The notes below the pieces were generated by a model. It had not been told where the DNA came from. It saw nothing but the letters and a program-made list of their open reading frames with translations, and made no database searches. The translations under genes were made by a program, and so were the position numbers. DNA of 64,000 bases, taken from assembly GCF_018736045.1 (NCBI RefSeq), contig NZ_CP076132.1, positions 176,001 through 240,000 of the forward strand, read 5' to 3'. Shown in pieces: positions 52,580-60,668 of this stretch. The first letter of the stretch is position 1, and every line of letters begins with the position of its first letter. The DNA comes from Flammeovirga yaeyamensis (GTDB lineage Bacteria; Bacteroidota; Bacteroidia; Cytophagales; Flammeovirgaceae).

Positions 52580-53356
52580 ATGAAAATTGTCGATCTCTCT
52601 AAACCAATTAAATTCAATAAAAAAGATCCATGGTTTATGCGTGTAAAAATCAAACATAAACCCCATAAAAAAGCCAAGTGGTTGATTCGCCTTTTAGGAT
52701 TGCCTTTCAATTTATTTCCTAAAGGATTTGATGGATGGGCAGATGATACCATCGAAAAAATGGGTGTGCATTCTACTACGCATATCGACGCTCCTTGGCA
52801 CTATTCTCCAACAGTAGCTGGTCAAAAAGCCAAAACAATTGATGAAGTTCCTTTGGATTGGTGCTATGGAGACGGTTTGGTGATAGACATGGAACACAAA
52901 GAAGATTTCGACCCAATTACAGTTGCTGATATCGAAACTTTTCTCTTAAAAAATCAATTGGAAATCAAAGAGGGAATGATTGTCTTGATCAAGACAGGTC
53001 GAGATAAATTTAATGGTACTGAAAATTTCCATAAGGTAGGCACAGGAATGAGTGCGGAAGCAACACACTACCTTATTGATAAAGGAATAAAAGTAATGGG
53101 TATCGATTCTTGGGGATGGGATTTACCTCTGCCTTATCAAATGCAGAAAGCAAAAGAGTCGGGGAATTCTGAATTGTTTTGGGAAGCACATTTAGTGGGA
53201 CAGGAAAAAGAGTATTGTCATATGGAACAGTTGGTCAACTTAGGAGCTCTTCCTTATAACGGTTTTAAAGTGGCTGTTTTTCCATTGAAAATTGTGGGAG
53301 CATCGGCAGCACCCGCTCGAGTAGTGGCGATGATTGAGGAAGATAGGCCTTATTAA
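52580..53356 (+). CDS. Cyclase-family metal-dependent hydrolase
   Basis: Cytoplasmic protein of 258 residues of the cyclase/kynurenine-formamidase superfamily. The metal-binding motif VHSTTHIDAPWHYSP (about 55-69) is the H-x-G-T-H-x-D-x-P-x-H pattern with T in place of G. Later parts VLIKTGRDKF and MGIDSWGWDL also fit. Members hydrolyse amide or lactone-like bonds, for example N-formylkynurenine or isatin. Which substrate applies here is unknown. The stop codon is directly adjacent to the end of a convergent helicase gene, with no base between. Confidence 0.85.
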   Translation: MKIVDLSKPIKFNKKDPWFMRVKIKHKPHKKAKWLIRLLGLPFNLFPKGFDGWADDTIEKMGVHSTTHIDAPWHYSPTVAGQKAKTIDEVPLDWCYGDGLVIDMEHKEDFDPITVADIETFLLKNQLEIKEGMIVLIKTGRDKFNGTENFHKVGTGMSAEATHYLIDKGIKVMGIDSWGWDLPLPYQMQKAKESGNSELFWEAHLVGQEKEYCHMEQLVNLGALPYNGFKVAVFPLKIVGASAAPARVVAMIEEDRPY

Positions 53357-54763
53357 TTAGAAAAACCTCTCCGGGTAGTTCATTAAAAACAACTCTGATT
53401 TTGCTCTGGTTAACGCTGTATATTGCCAACGAACAAAGTCGGAGTTGATCATATCGTCTCTTAAAAATCCGCAATCCACAAAAATAGCATCCCATTGTCC
53501 ACCTTGTGCTTTATGGCAAGTGAGGGCATAAGAAAACTTCACTTGAAGTGCATTTAAGTAAGGATCTTCTCGGATCATTTTATTTCGTGCTTTCGGGTTT
53601 TCCACACTTTCGTACTCTTCTACTACTTGATGAAAAAGCGAACGATTCTCTTCTTGGTCCAACTGAGGAGTAAAGGAGTGAAGTGTATCTAAAATAATCT
53701 TTGCTTCCACTTGAGGATGGTTTTCATAATCCAACAATCTGAAACGGATATCACAGAATCGTAAACCATAACGCTCTTCAATTCCGCCTACTCTAGAAAC
53801 CTCTATAAACTCTCCATTGGCAAGGAAACCGGCAGGGGAATCATCATCCAACCAGAAATAATTATTACGGACGATCATCAAATAATCGCCGGCATCTAGT
53901 TCGTCTTCCCTATAATGTATTTGCCTTCTGATGTACTGATTGTATTGAGTAGCTGCTCGGTTGGATCGTGTAATGATCACTGTATTTTCAGTCCCATATT
54001 TATTATAACCATACAATAATCCGTCTTCTAGCTTATCCGTTCCCATCTTAAAGATGTCTTTAAAAGCAGAAGTATTGAATTTTATTTGTTGATCTGTTTG
54101 AAGGCAATTTCTAAGCTGAGTAGCATTATATAAGATCCCCGATTCCGATGCCTGACGAACCACTTCTGTGAGTTCAAGCCCAATCAGATTTAAGTGATGT
54201 ACATTTTGAAGATATATTTCGTCCAATGCAGGGCTGATTTCTTGCTTTACCGGTGGAAGCTGCGCAATATCTCCAATCAATATCAGTTTGTTGTTGGCTT
54301 TGAGATCCTGAAAAACATAATTGATTAAGGAAGTAAGCAGCCCTTCTCCACCTGGATAAGATTGGTCGTCAATCATCGACGCTTCATCCACAATGAAAAT
54401 GGTATTGACAGCATTATTCTTCGTGCGTTCGAAGCTGGTCATTCCCGTATCCGGATCTTCCGATTGTTTATAAATGATACGGTGAATAGTGAACGCCTTT
54501 CTTTGTGCATAAGAAGACATCACCTTTGCAGCACGACCTGTGGGCGCTAACAAAAGGGGTTTATAACTATAAAAACGCAGAATATTTGATAAAGCCGTGA
54601 TGACTGATGTTTTACCAGTACCGGCATATCCTTTAAGTACAAAAGTATTTTTCCTTCTGTTTTTTTCAAGAAGAAAAGGGTCCATCAATTCAAAAAGTTT
54701 CTTTTGTCCGTTGGTCGGCTCAAAGGGAAACTGTGCACTAATTCTTTCTGATGGGGTGATCAT
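53357..54763 (-). CDS. RecD-like superfamily 1 DNA helicase
   Basis: ATP-dependent helicase of 468 residues. It has Walker A in GYAGTGKTSVITAL (about 45-58), the Ia motif LLAPTGRAAKV, Walker B in FIVDEASMIDDQ, motif III in LIGDIAQLPPV and the C-terminal UvrD-like YALTCHKAQGGQWDAIFVD. These match the RecD2/Dda group. It lacks the N-terminal domain of full RecD2 (about 720 residues). Function in repair or recombination is inferred. It stops exactly where the convergent cyclase gene stops, and starts 19 bp before the end of the permease gene in minus direction. Confidence 0.9.
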   Translation of the reverse strand: MITPSERISAQFPFEPTNGQKKLFELMDPFLLEKNRRKNTFVLKGYAGTGKTSVITALSNILRFYSYKPLLLAPTGRAAKVMSSYAQRKAFTIHRIIYKQSEDPDTGMTSFERTKNNAVNTIFIVDEASMIDDQSYPGGEGLLTSLINYVFQDLKANNKLILIGDIAQLPPVKQEISPALDEIYLQNVHHLNLIGLELTEVVRQASESGILYNATQLRNCLQTDQQIKFNTSAFKDIFKMGTDKLEDGLLYGYNKYGTENTVIITRSNRAATQYNQYIRRQIHYREDELDAGDYLMIVRNNYFWLDDDSPAGFLANGEFIEVSRVGGIEERYGLRFCDIRFRLLDYENHPQVEAKIILDTLHSFTPQLDQEENRSLFHQVVEEYESVENPKARNKMIREDPYLNALQVKFSYALTCHKAQGGQWDAIFVDCGFLRDDMINSDFVRWQYTALTRAKSELFLMNYPERFF

Positions 54764-54782
54764 TGGGGATATTATTTCTATG

Positions 54783-56033
54783 TTATGAAGCTCGCATTGC
54801 TTCTACAGGATCCATTCTTGAAGCTGAAATAGCAGGAGCGATACCCGAAATTACACCAACAAGTGCAGAAATAAATAATCCGACAATTAAATTTTGAAAG
54901 TTTAATGAAATTTGGAAAGATTCAGTGGAGAATAGGGAGAGTCCGGAGACGAGAAATAATCCCATAATACCGCCGAAGAAACTAAGAAACATGGCTTCGC
55001 AAAGGAACTGCAAGAGGATAAAGTAATTTTTAGCCCCTAACGCTTTTTGAATACCTATTTGTGAGGTTCTTTCTTTTACAGATACAAACATGATGTTGGC
55101 AATACTAAAGCCACCCACCAAGATAGAAAACATACCGATAACACCACCAGCAAGCTTTAAAGCACCTGTTACTGAGCCGATAAATTCGACAATAGCGTCC
55201 GTTTTATTCAAAGCAAAGTTATCTTCTTCTTTTGGTCTAATACCTCTAAATCGTCGTAATAAACCTCTTAATTCACCTTGAATTTCCTCCATATTTTCAT
55301 CTTCTTCAAAGCCTTTTACGATGAGCTGTGGAGAAATATAGTTTCCTTTAGATGCATACATTTTTACCAATGCACTGTAAGGAATCATAATCAAGTTGTC
55401 GTTAGAAGGAGTATTTAATAAACTTTCTCCTTGTTTCTCAAAAACACCAATGACTTTAAACTTTTGTCCTTGAGTTTTAATTGTTTTTCCAATAGCATCA
55501 CCATGTCGGAACAATTGTTCTGCTACTCCATGACCAATAATGGCATTCTGAACACCATTCTGAGACTCACTAACTGTAAAGTAACGTCCTTGTTCGATGG
55601 TGGAAGTGTTGATTTTATTGTACTCGTAAGACGTTCCGAAAATGGTCCCATCTTCAAAGGTGTTGTTTCTATACTGGAAAGTTTTGCCTCTTTTATCTTC
55701 AAAAATAGCCACGTGCTTTACCCACTTGCCGTTTTCTTTAATAAACTGATATTCTTTTACGGTTGGACTTGGTCTTCTGTAATATTTCCACCAAGGGTAA
55801 TTAGGTTCGTTGAAGGCAAAAGGCCATTTGCCCACATACATCACTTTATCTCCAAAAACCGATAGTGAAGATTGAATACTATTATTAAGAGCGTCTACTA
55901 GAGTGAAGATGGCGATGATGGCAAAAATACCAACAGTTACACCAAGAAGTGAGAGTATTGTTCTGAGTACATTTTCTTTTAAAGCATTCACTGCAAAGCG
56001 AAAACTTTCAAAAAACAGTCTTATGAAAAGCAT
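54783..56033 (-). CDS. MacB-like ABC transporter permease
   Basis: Inner-membrane protein of 416 residues with the MacB/FtsX permease layout: one N-terminal helix (about 18-42), a large periplasmic domain (about 43-285) and three C-terminal helices, ending in ISASRMDPVEAMRAS. That final segment (ASRMDPVEAMR) is a strong MacB/LolCE-family sign. No ATP-binding partner gene is adjacent, so it must use an ATPase encoded elsewhere. It probably moves a lipoprotein, peptide or drug. The helicase gene starts 19 bp after its stop in the same direction, so cotranscription is possible. Confidence 0.85.
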   Translation of the reverse strand: MLFIRLFFESFRFAVNALKENVLRTILSLLGVTVGIFAIIAIFTLVDALNNSIQSSLSVFGDKVMYVGKWPFAFNEPNYPWWKYYRRPSPTVKEYQFIKENGKWVKHVAIFEDKRGKTFQYRNNTFEDGTIFGTSYEYNKINTSTIEQGRYFTVSESQNGVQNAIIGHGVAEQLFRHGDAIGKTIKTQGQKFKVIGVFEKQGESLLNTPSNDNLIMIPYSALVKMYASKGNYISPQLIVKGFEEDENMEEIQGELRGLLRRFRGIRPKEEDNFALNKTDAIVEFIGSVTGALKLAGGVIGMFSILVGGFSIANIMFVSVKERTSQIGIQKALGAKNYFILLQFLCEAMFLSFFGGIMGLFLVSGLSLFSTESFQISLNFQNLIVGLFISALVGVISGIAPAISASRMDPVEAMRAS

Positions 56034-56219
56034 AATTTCGAAAAAAATGGAAATTTTTTAGATAATATATCCTTTATCTATTGATTGATTGGAGATTATC
56101 TGATCTTTATTTGTTAAATTTACCGTCTTGATTTTCAAGGTACGCATTTTGTGTGTATTCAAGAAAAGTTAAGCGATATATCGTAAAATTAGATAGAATA
56201 TAATACGTAATTTCATTCC

Positions 56220-57266
56220 ATGAAGCTATCCCAATTTCAATTTGATCTGCCATCAGATCTGATTGCACAATATCCAGTAGAAAACAGAGATGAAGCTCGT
56301 TTGATGGTTCTTCATCGTAAAACAGGCGAAATCGAGCATAGATTGTTCAAAGACATCGTAGAGTATTTCGACGAAGGTGATTGTTTGGTAATGAACGATA
56401 CTAAGGTTTTCCCAGCTCGTCTTTATGGAAATAAAGAGAAAACAGGTGCTAAAATCGAAGTATTCTTGTTACGTGAACTAAACAAAGAATCTCATCTTTG
56501 GGATGTGTTGGTTGATCCTGCTCGTAAAATCCGTGTAGGTAACAAACTTTATTTTGGTGATGGTAGCTTAGTTGCTGAAGTTATCGATAACACAACTTCA
56601 AGAGGCCGTACGATCCGTTTCTTAGTAGATGGTGAAGACGAGGAATTCTACAAAACTATCGAAGAACTAGGAGAGACTCCAATTCCTAAAGACTTACTTC
56701 GTGAAGCGGAGCCTTCAGACAGAGAGCGTTACCAAACGATCTTTGCTGAGAAGAAAGGTGCCGTTGCTGCTCCATCAGCTGGTTTACACTTTACTCCTCA
56801 AATTGCAAAGAGAATGGAGATCAAATCTGTAGAGATTACTCCTATTACTTTGCATGTTGGCTTAGGTGCTTTCAGAGATGTAGATGTAGAAGACCTTACA
56901 AAACACAAAATGGATTCTGAGCAATATAGCGTTGGTCAGGAAACAGTAGACGTAGTAAATAAGGCATTAACTGAAAAGAAAAATGTTTGTGCTGTAGGTA
57001 CTACTGCTCTTCGTTCATTGGAGACATCAGTATCAGCATCAAATATGTTGAAAGCGAATGAGGGCTGGACAGATAAATTTATCTTCCCTCCATACGACTT
57101 CAAAATCGTTTCTTCTATGGTCACTGGTTTCCACAAGCCAAAATCAACTTTACTAATGATGGCTGCTGCTTTTGGCGGTTACGATTTAGTAATGAGAGCT
57201 TACGAAGAAGCAATCAAAGAAAAATATCGTTTCCTTAGCTATGGTGATGCCATGTTGATTCTTTAA
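56220..57266 (+). CDS. queA: S-adenosylmethionine:tRNA ribosyltransferase-isomerase
   Basis: tRNA-modifying enzyme of 348 residues that adds the cyclopentene ring in queuosine synthesis. Typical parts are the start [59 protein letters not shown] and [25 protein letters not shown]. Length is normal. It has its own upstream spacer and a modest terminator hairpin after it. Codon use and lack of partners suggest a housekeeping single gene. Confidence 0.95.
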   Translation: MKLSQFQFDLPSDLIAQYPVENRDEARLMVLHRKTGEIEHRLFKDIVEYFDEGDCLVMNDTKVFPARLYGNKEKTGAKIEVFLLRELNKESHLWDVLVDPARKIRVGNKLYFGDGSLVAEVIDNTTSRGRTIRFLVDGEDEEFYKTIEELGETPIPKDLLREAEPSDRERYQTIFAEKKGAVAAPSAGLHFTPQIAKRMEIKSVEITPITLHVGLGAFRDVDVEDLTKHKMDSEQYSVGQETVDVVNKALTEKKNVCAVGTTALRSLETSVSASNMLKANEGWTDKFIFPPYDFKIVSSMVTGFHKPKSTLLMMAAAFGGYDLVMRAYEEAIKEKYRFLSYGDAMLIL

Positions 57267-57390
57267 TCTTTATTGATTTTAGAAGTTTATCAACTAAAAA
57301 GCACATCTTTTATTTAAGTGATATAAATCTACTTTTTTTAAAAAAAAGAAGGTTTTCGAGCACTTTTTAAGGATAACAAGAAAATATAAG

Positions 57391-57430
57391 AAGCAAAGAG
57401 TACGTAATAAATGTCCTCTTTGTTTCTTTT
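57391..57430 (+). terminator. Possible terminator after queA
   Basis: A stem of CAAAGAG (57394-57400) with CTCTTTG (57416-57422), extendable by three weak pairs, 15-nt loop, followed by T-rich TTTCTTTT. It stands between queA and the STAS gene. Confidence 0.55.
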
Positions 57431-57495
57431 ATTTAGAAAATTTGTAAAAAAATAAGATTAAAGGGTAACCTTAATTTTATAAAACCGTATAAATA

Positions 57496-57837
57496 ATGAC
57501 CAAAGTAGACGTTAATGTTATACAAGAAAGTGACTTCACGTTAATTAGTGTGGTAGGTGAGCTTGATGCTAGCTCTTCTGTTGAGTTAGATACAAGGTTA
57601 CAGCAATGCATTGATAATGGAGAAACGAAGCTACTAATAGACTGTGTAGGATTAACTTACATCTCCTCTGCGGGTATTGGCGTTTTTACATCAAGACTAG
57701 ATGACGTTCAACTGAAAAACATTTCTATGGTATTGTTTAACGTTGCAGAGAATATTAAAAGCGTTTTTGAAATTTTAGGGGTAGACCAATTCTTAAACTT
57801 GGCCTCTAATAAAGAAGAAGCCATCCAAACACTTTAA
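57496..57837 (+). CDS. STAS-domain anti-sigma factor antagonist (RsbV/SpoIIAA-like)
   Basis: Small cytoplasmic regulator of 113 residues. It consists of one STAS domain with SVVGELDASSSVELDTRLQ and the phosphoryl-accepting serine in LTYISSAGIGVF. When dephosphorylated such proteins capture an anti-sigma-type kinase. The kinase-like partner gene follows by 8 bp. The PP2C needed to dephosphorylate it could be the SpoIIE-type protein at 8891-11041, or another; this window does not decide. Confidence 0.92.
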   Translation: MTKVDVNVIQESDFTLISVVGELDASSSVELDTRLQQCIDNGETKLLIDCVGLTYISSAGIGVFTSRLDDVQLKNISMVLFNVAENIKSVFEILGVDQFLNLASNKEEAIQTL

Positions 57838-57845
57838 AACAGGCA

Positions 57846-58253
57846 ATGTTTACAAAAAAAGTCAATTGTGAAACAACCAATCTTCATACAATACGAGAGT
57901 TTATACTTTCGTCATTGGATGAATACAGCGTACCTCATGCACAGAGGGACATGATTGTTGTTGCCGTTGACGAAGTTTGTGCCAATAGAATGATTCATTC
58001 TAATAGCTGTGATCCATCAAAAGAAATTCAAGTTTCTGTATTTAATACTTCTGAAAATGAAGTGATTATTGAAATTAAAGATGGTGGCGATGCCTTCGAT
58101 ATTAAAACATATCACTCCCCTGAAATTACTGATGTTATTAAGCAGCACCGCAAAGGCGGTATGGGCTTAAGACTCGTAAAAAATATTATGGATGCTGTTC
58201 ATGTTGTCCAAGATGGTAACTTTCAAGTCTGCCGTTTGGTGAAACAACTTTGA
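57846..58253 (+). CDS. Anti-sigma-type serine kinase (RsbW-like ATPase)
   Basis: Protein of 135 residues of the HATPase_c_2 family. The N-box is VAVDEVCANRMIHSN with the Glu, Asn and His retained, the G1 box is IKDGGDAFD, and the G2 box is RKGGMGLRLVKNIMDAV, so it should bind ATP and phosphorylate the STAS partner. Its other partner, in Bacteroidota often not a sigma factor but another effector, is unknown. It is cotranscribed with the STAS gene and ended by a strong terminator. Confidence 0.9.
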   Translation: MFTKKVNCETTNLHTIREFILSSLDEYSVPHAQRDMIVVAVDEVCANRMIHSNSCDPSKEIQVSVFNTSENEVIIEIKDGGDAFDIKTYHSPEITDVIKQHRKGGMGLRLVKNIMDAVHVVQDGNFQVCRLVKQL

Positions 58254-58268
58254 ACAAATCTAAAAAGA

Positions 58269-58299
58269 AGAGATACTTTTATAAAGTGTCTCTTTTTTT
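58269..58299 (+). terminator. Terminator after the partner-switch pair
   Basis: An 11-bp stem with one G-T pair (58269-58279 and 58283-58293), loop TAT, and seven T at 58293-58299. Confidence 0.92.
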
Positions 58300-58333
58300 A
58301 TGTTTTAATTTTTTCTAAATCCGTTTTACACAC

Positions 58334-58341
58334 TACATTTG
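58334..58341 (+). promoter_or_regulatory. -7 promoter element of the dihydroorotase-like gene
   Basis: TACATTTG matches TAnnTTTG. Transcription would start near 58348, giving a leader of about 84 nt. Confidence 0.55.
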
Positions 58342-58431
58342 TGAGGTTACTACTCAAACTAAGCTAATTTTTATCAAATGCTTATATAGAATGTAGCCAG
58401 TTTTAATTTCTGTATTTTGAGTAACAACATC

Positions 58432-59682
58432 ATGAAAGAAATATTGCTCAACAAAGTTAGAGTATCAAATTCAGCTTCCCCGTTTCATCAAAAAGTCGTT
58501 AACATCCTCGTTAAAGACGGACAAATTTCTGATATATCCGAATCACCAATTACTGCATCTTCTGCAGAAGTCATCGAAGGCGACAACCTTTGGGTTTCTA
58601 CAGGTTGGGTAGATATGCGTGCGACATTAAATGAGCCGGGTGATGAACACAAAGAAGACATTGCATCACTTTGTAAAGCAGCTGAATTCGGAGGTTTTAC
58701 CGATGTTGCTACCCTTCCAAACACCAATCCGACCATTCAATCCAAAGAAAGTATTCACTTTGTAAAACAAATGAGTGCTTTTGCTCCAGTAAATATCCAT
58801 CCGATGGGTGCCTTAACTAAAAATACAAAAGGCGAGGAGATGAACGAGTTGATCGATATGCATGAAGCAGGTGCAGTCGCTTTTACAGATGGTATTCATC
58901 ATTCATGGCACCTAGGTGTGGTGAAAAGGGCGATTATGTACATGCAAAAGTTCGATGGCTTGTTGGTAGAAATGGCTAATGAGAAAACATTGGATATGGA
59001 TGGACACATGAACGAAGGCGTACCAAGTACTTTGATGGGAACAAGAGGTATTCCTAACATCGCTGAGTGGTTGGGCATTCAGAAATTAATCTCATTATTG
59101 ACGTATACAGGTGGTAGAATCCACTTCGCTAATATATCCGCTGCAGAGTCTGTCGACTTAATTCGTAAGGCGAAAGCAGATGGTCTTAATGTTACTTGTG
59201 ATATTGCTGCACATCAGGTGGCAATGACAGATGAAGCATTAAGCGATTTTGATACGAACAAAAAAGTATGGCCTCCTTTCCGTGCTCAAAAAGATATTGA
59301 TGCACTTTGGGAAGGTATCAAAGATGGAACAATCGATGCGATTGTATCATCTCATACTCCACATGATACAGAGTCAAAACGATTAGAATTTGATTTAGCT
59401 GATTTCGGTATCATTGGTTTAGAAACCGCTTTTGCTAATGTTGTTTCAAACAAACCAACAGATGTAGGTGTAGACTTAATCGTTGAAAAAATGACTTCAA
59501 CTCCAAGAGAGATCTTAAAGTTAGCCTCACCAAAAATCGAAAAAGGAGAGAAAGCATGTCTTACGGTATTTGCTCCAGCTCAAGAATGGACATTTACAAA
59601 AGAGGACATTCAATCGAAATCTCTAAATTCACCATTCATTGGAAAAACATTTACAGGAAAAGCAGTTAGGACGATTAACTAA
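58432..59682 (+). CDS. Dihydroorotase homologue lacking the metal-binding HxH motif
   Basis: Amidohydrolase-fold protein of 416 residues with overall similarity to type I dihydroorotases (EPGDEHKEDIASLCKAAEFGGFTDVATLPNTNP, HFANISAAESVDLIRKAKADG). The usual D-x-H-x-H-x-R is here D61-M-R63-A-T65-L-N67, so both metal histidines and the substrate arginine are replaced. The TDHAPH motif reads SSHTPH, so the catalytic Asp becomes Ser (307). H231, H261 and D153 remain. It therefore looks catalytically inactive and may, like known PyrC' proteins, support aspartate carbamoyltransferase. The start is ATG 58432 (MKEILLNKV); a TTG at 58417 adds five residues. An active dihydroorotase should be elsewhere in the genome. 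Confidence 0.85.
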   Translation: MKEILLNKVRVSNSASPFHQKVVNILVKDGQISDISESPITASSAEVIEGDNLWVSTGWVDMRATLNEPGDEHKEDIASLCKAAEFGGFTDVATLPNTNPTIQSKESIHFVKQMSAFAPVNIHPMGALTKNTKGEEMNELIDMHEAGAVAFTDGIHHSWHLGVVKRAIMYMQKFDGLLVEMANEKTLDMDGHMNEGVPSTLMGTRGIPNIAEWLGIQKLISLLTYTGGRIHFANISAAESVDLIRKAKADGLNVTCDIAAHQVAMTDEALSDFDTNKKVWPPFRAQKDIDALWEGIKDGTIDAIVSSHTPHDTESKRLEFDLADFGIIGLETAFANVVSNKPTDVGVDLIVEKMTSTPREILKLASPKIEKGEKACLTVFAPAQEWTFTKEDIQSKSLNSPFIGKTFTGKAVRTIN

Positions 59683-59690
59683 GCTTTTGT

Positions 59691-59760
59691 AACGTAATAA
59701 GTAATAACTAATAGGGAATAAGGATTTTTCATTACCTATTAGTTATTACTTATTAGTTAA
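59691..59760. repeat. Heptamer repeat array, ten units, forming a 21-bp perfect hairpin
   Basis: Ten consecutive 7-mers (AACGTAA, TAAGTAA, TAACTAA, TAGGGAA, TAAGGAT, TTTTCAT, TACCTAT, TAGTTAT, TACTTAT, TAGTTAA). Its halves pair as a 21-bp perfect stem (59695-59715 with 59735-59755) around a 19-nt loop. It fills the gap between two convergent genes and probably ends both transcripts. Confidence 0.85.
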
Positions 59761-59765
59761 ACTTT

Positions 59766-60371
59766 CTATTGCCTCTTTCCTCGTCTCTGCTGCATCGATT
59801 CTTTATAAATAGTCATTTGTTTCTCTGTTAATACAGATGAAAGCATCATCATTTGTTGTTTTTGAACCTTTTGCATCGCCTCTCTCATTCCTTCTCGGTC
59901 ACCTTCGAATTGTTCCCTAAGTTGAGTAAATGTCGCTTTTGAAGAAGCCGTAATGGCATCGTATTTTTCCTTTTGATCTGGAGTGAGTTTTAATTTTAGC
60001 TCTAAAATATATTGTTGCTGCTCTCTCATTTCCATCAATACAAAGGTTTTATATTGCTCGTATTTTTGATCATCAAGAAGGTCTTTTACTTTTTCAAGAT
60101 GTTTTAACTTCAGCTTATCGCTTTCCTTTTTCATCTCATCGCGATCAACTTCACCTTCTTCTCTCGCAAGCATCATCATGGTCATTACATCCTCTTGAAA
60201 CTTCATAAAAGCTTTATTGACTTTCTTCTTTTCGGTGTCATCAAATTGTAATTCTTCTACTAATTCTGATGGAAGTTCTTGTGGGCCTTTCATAAAAAAG
60301 CGAGGACCTCTTTGTCCATATACTGTGATGCTTAACATCAAGATCAGAAGTGTTGTGCTATATCTTTTCAT
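59766..60371 (-). CDS. Spy/CpxP-like periplasmic protein
   Basis: Exported helical protein of 201 residues with a signal peptide ending near VYGQ (about 19). The mature protein is rich in Met, Glu, Lys and Gln, with two LTxxQ-like elements (LKLTPDQKEKYDAI near 130 and VLTEKQMTIYKESM near 180), as in the Spy/CpxP family of envelope-stress chaperones. The Met-rich stretch MTMMMLAREE and a basic end QQRRGKRQ are notable. It lies 297 bp downstream of the OMP-barrel gene in the same orientation, and may follow it in expression. Chaperone function is inferred from the family. Confidence 0.8.
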   Translation of the reverse strand: MKRYSTTLLILMLSITVYGQRGPRFFMKGPQELPSELVEELQFDDTEKKKVNKAFMKFQEDVMTMMMLAREEGEVDRDEMKKESDKLKLKHLEKVKDLLDDQKYEQYKTFVLMEMREQQQYILELKLKLTPDQKEKYDAITASSKATFTQLREQFEGDREGMREAMQKVQKQQMMMLSSVLTEKQMTIYKESMQQRRGKRQ

Positions 60372-60547
60372 ATTATCTCTTGGTTATGTGCTGTCGCCCT
60401 TGGTGTTCGAGGGGTTGCACCACCTCGTTGTGGAAGATCATCACAATTAAACTTATTAAAACTTTTGGTATTAATAATCTAAATTAATTCAGGCCTGTCT
60501 TTTGATCATACAATCTCAATAATTGAAATTACCTATAACCTCTCTTT

Positions 60548-60567
60548 CCCCGCAATAAATTACGGGG
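60548..60567. other. GC-rich hairpin between OMP-barrel and Spy-like genes
   Basis: CCCCG (60548-60552) and CGGGG (60563-60567) with a 10-nt loop. On the plus strand four T follow soon after; on the minus strand, the sense of both genes, no T run follows, so it is not a clear terminator for them. Confidence 0.45.
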
Positions 60568-60598
60568 CTTTTGATACTCTAACTTCAAAAACAACTTT

Positions 60599-60633
60599 CC
60601 CTCTTAGTTCCTTAGTTCTTAAGTTTCTTAGTT
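60599..60633. repeat. Heptamer repeat array, five units
   Basis: CCCTCTT, AGTTCCT, TAGTTCT, TAAGTTT, CTTAGTT with a 7-base period. The adjacent TTAAAACGAGCGTTAATT (60632-60649) matches the reverse complement of the flank of the array at 18760 with few changes. Confidence 0.75.
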
Positions 60634-60668
60634 AAAACGAGCGTTAATTTAGCTACCTGCTACCTATT

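Noticed and set aside
55431-55865. Open frame of 144 codons antisense to the MacB-like permease gene
   Set aside because: A shadow of the permease gene; composition is Phe/Ser-rich as expected from the reverse strand.
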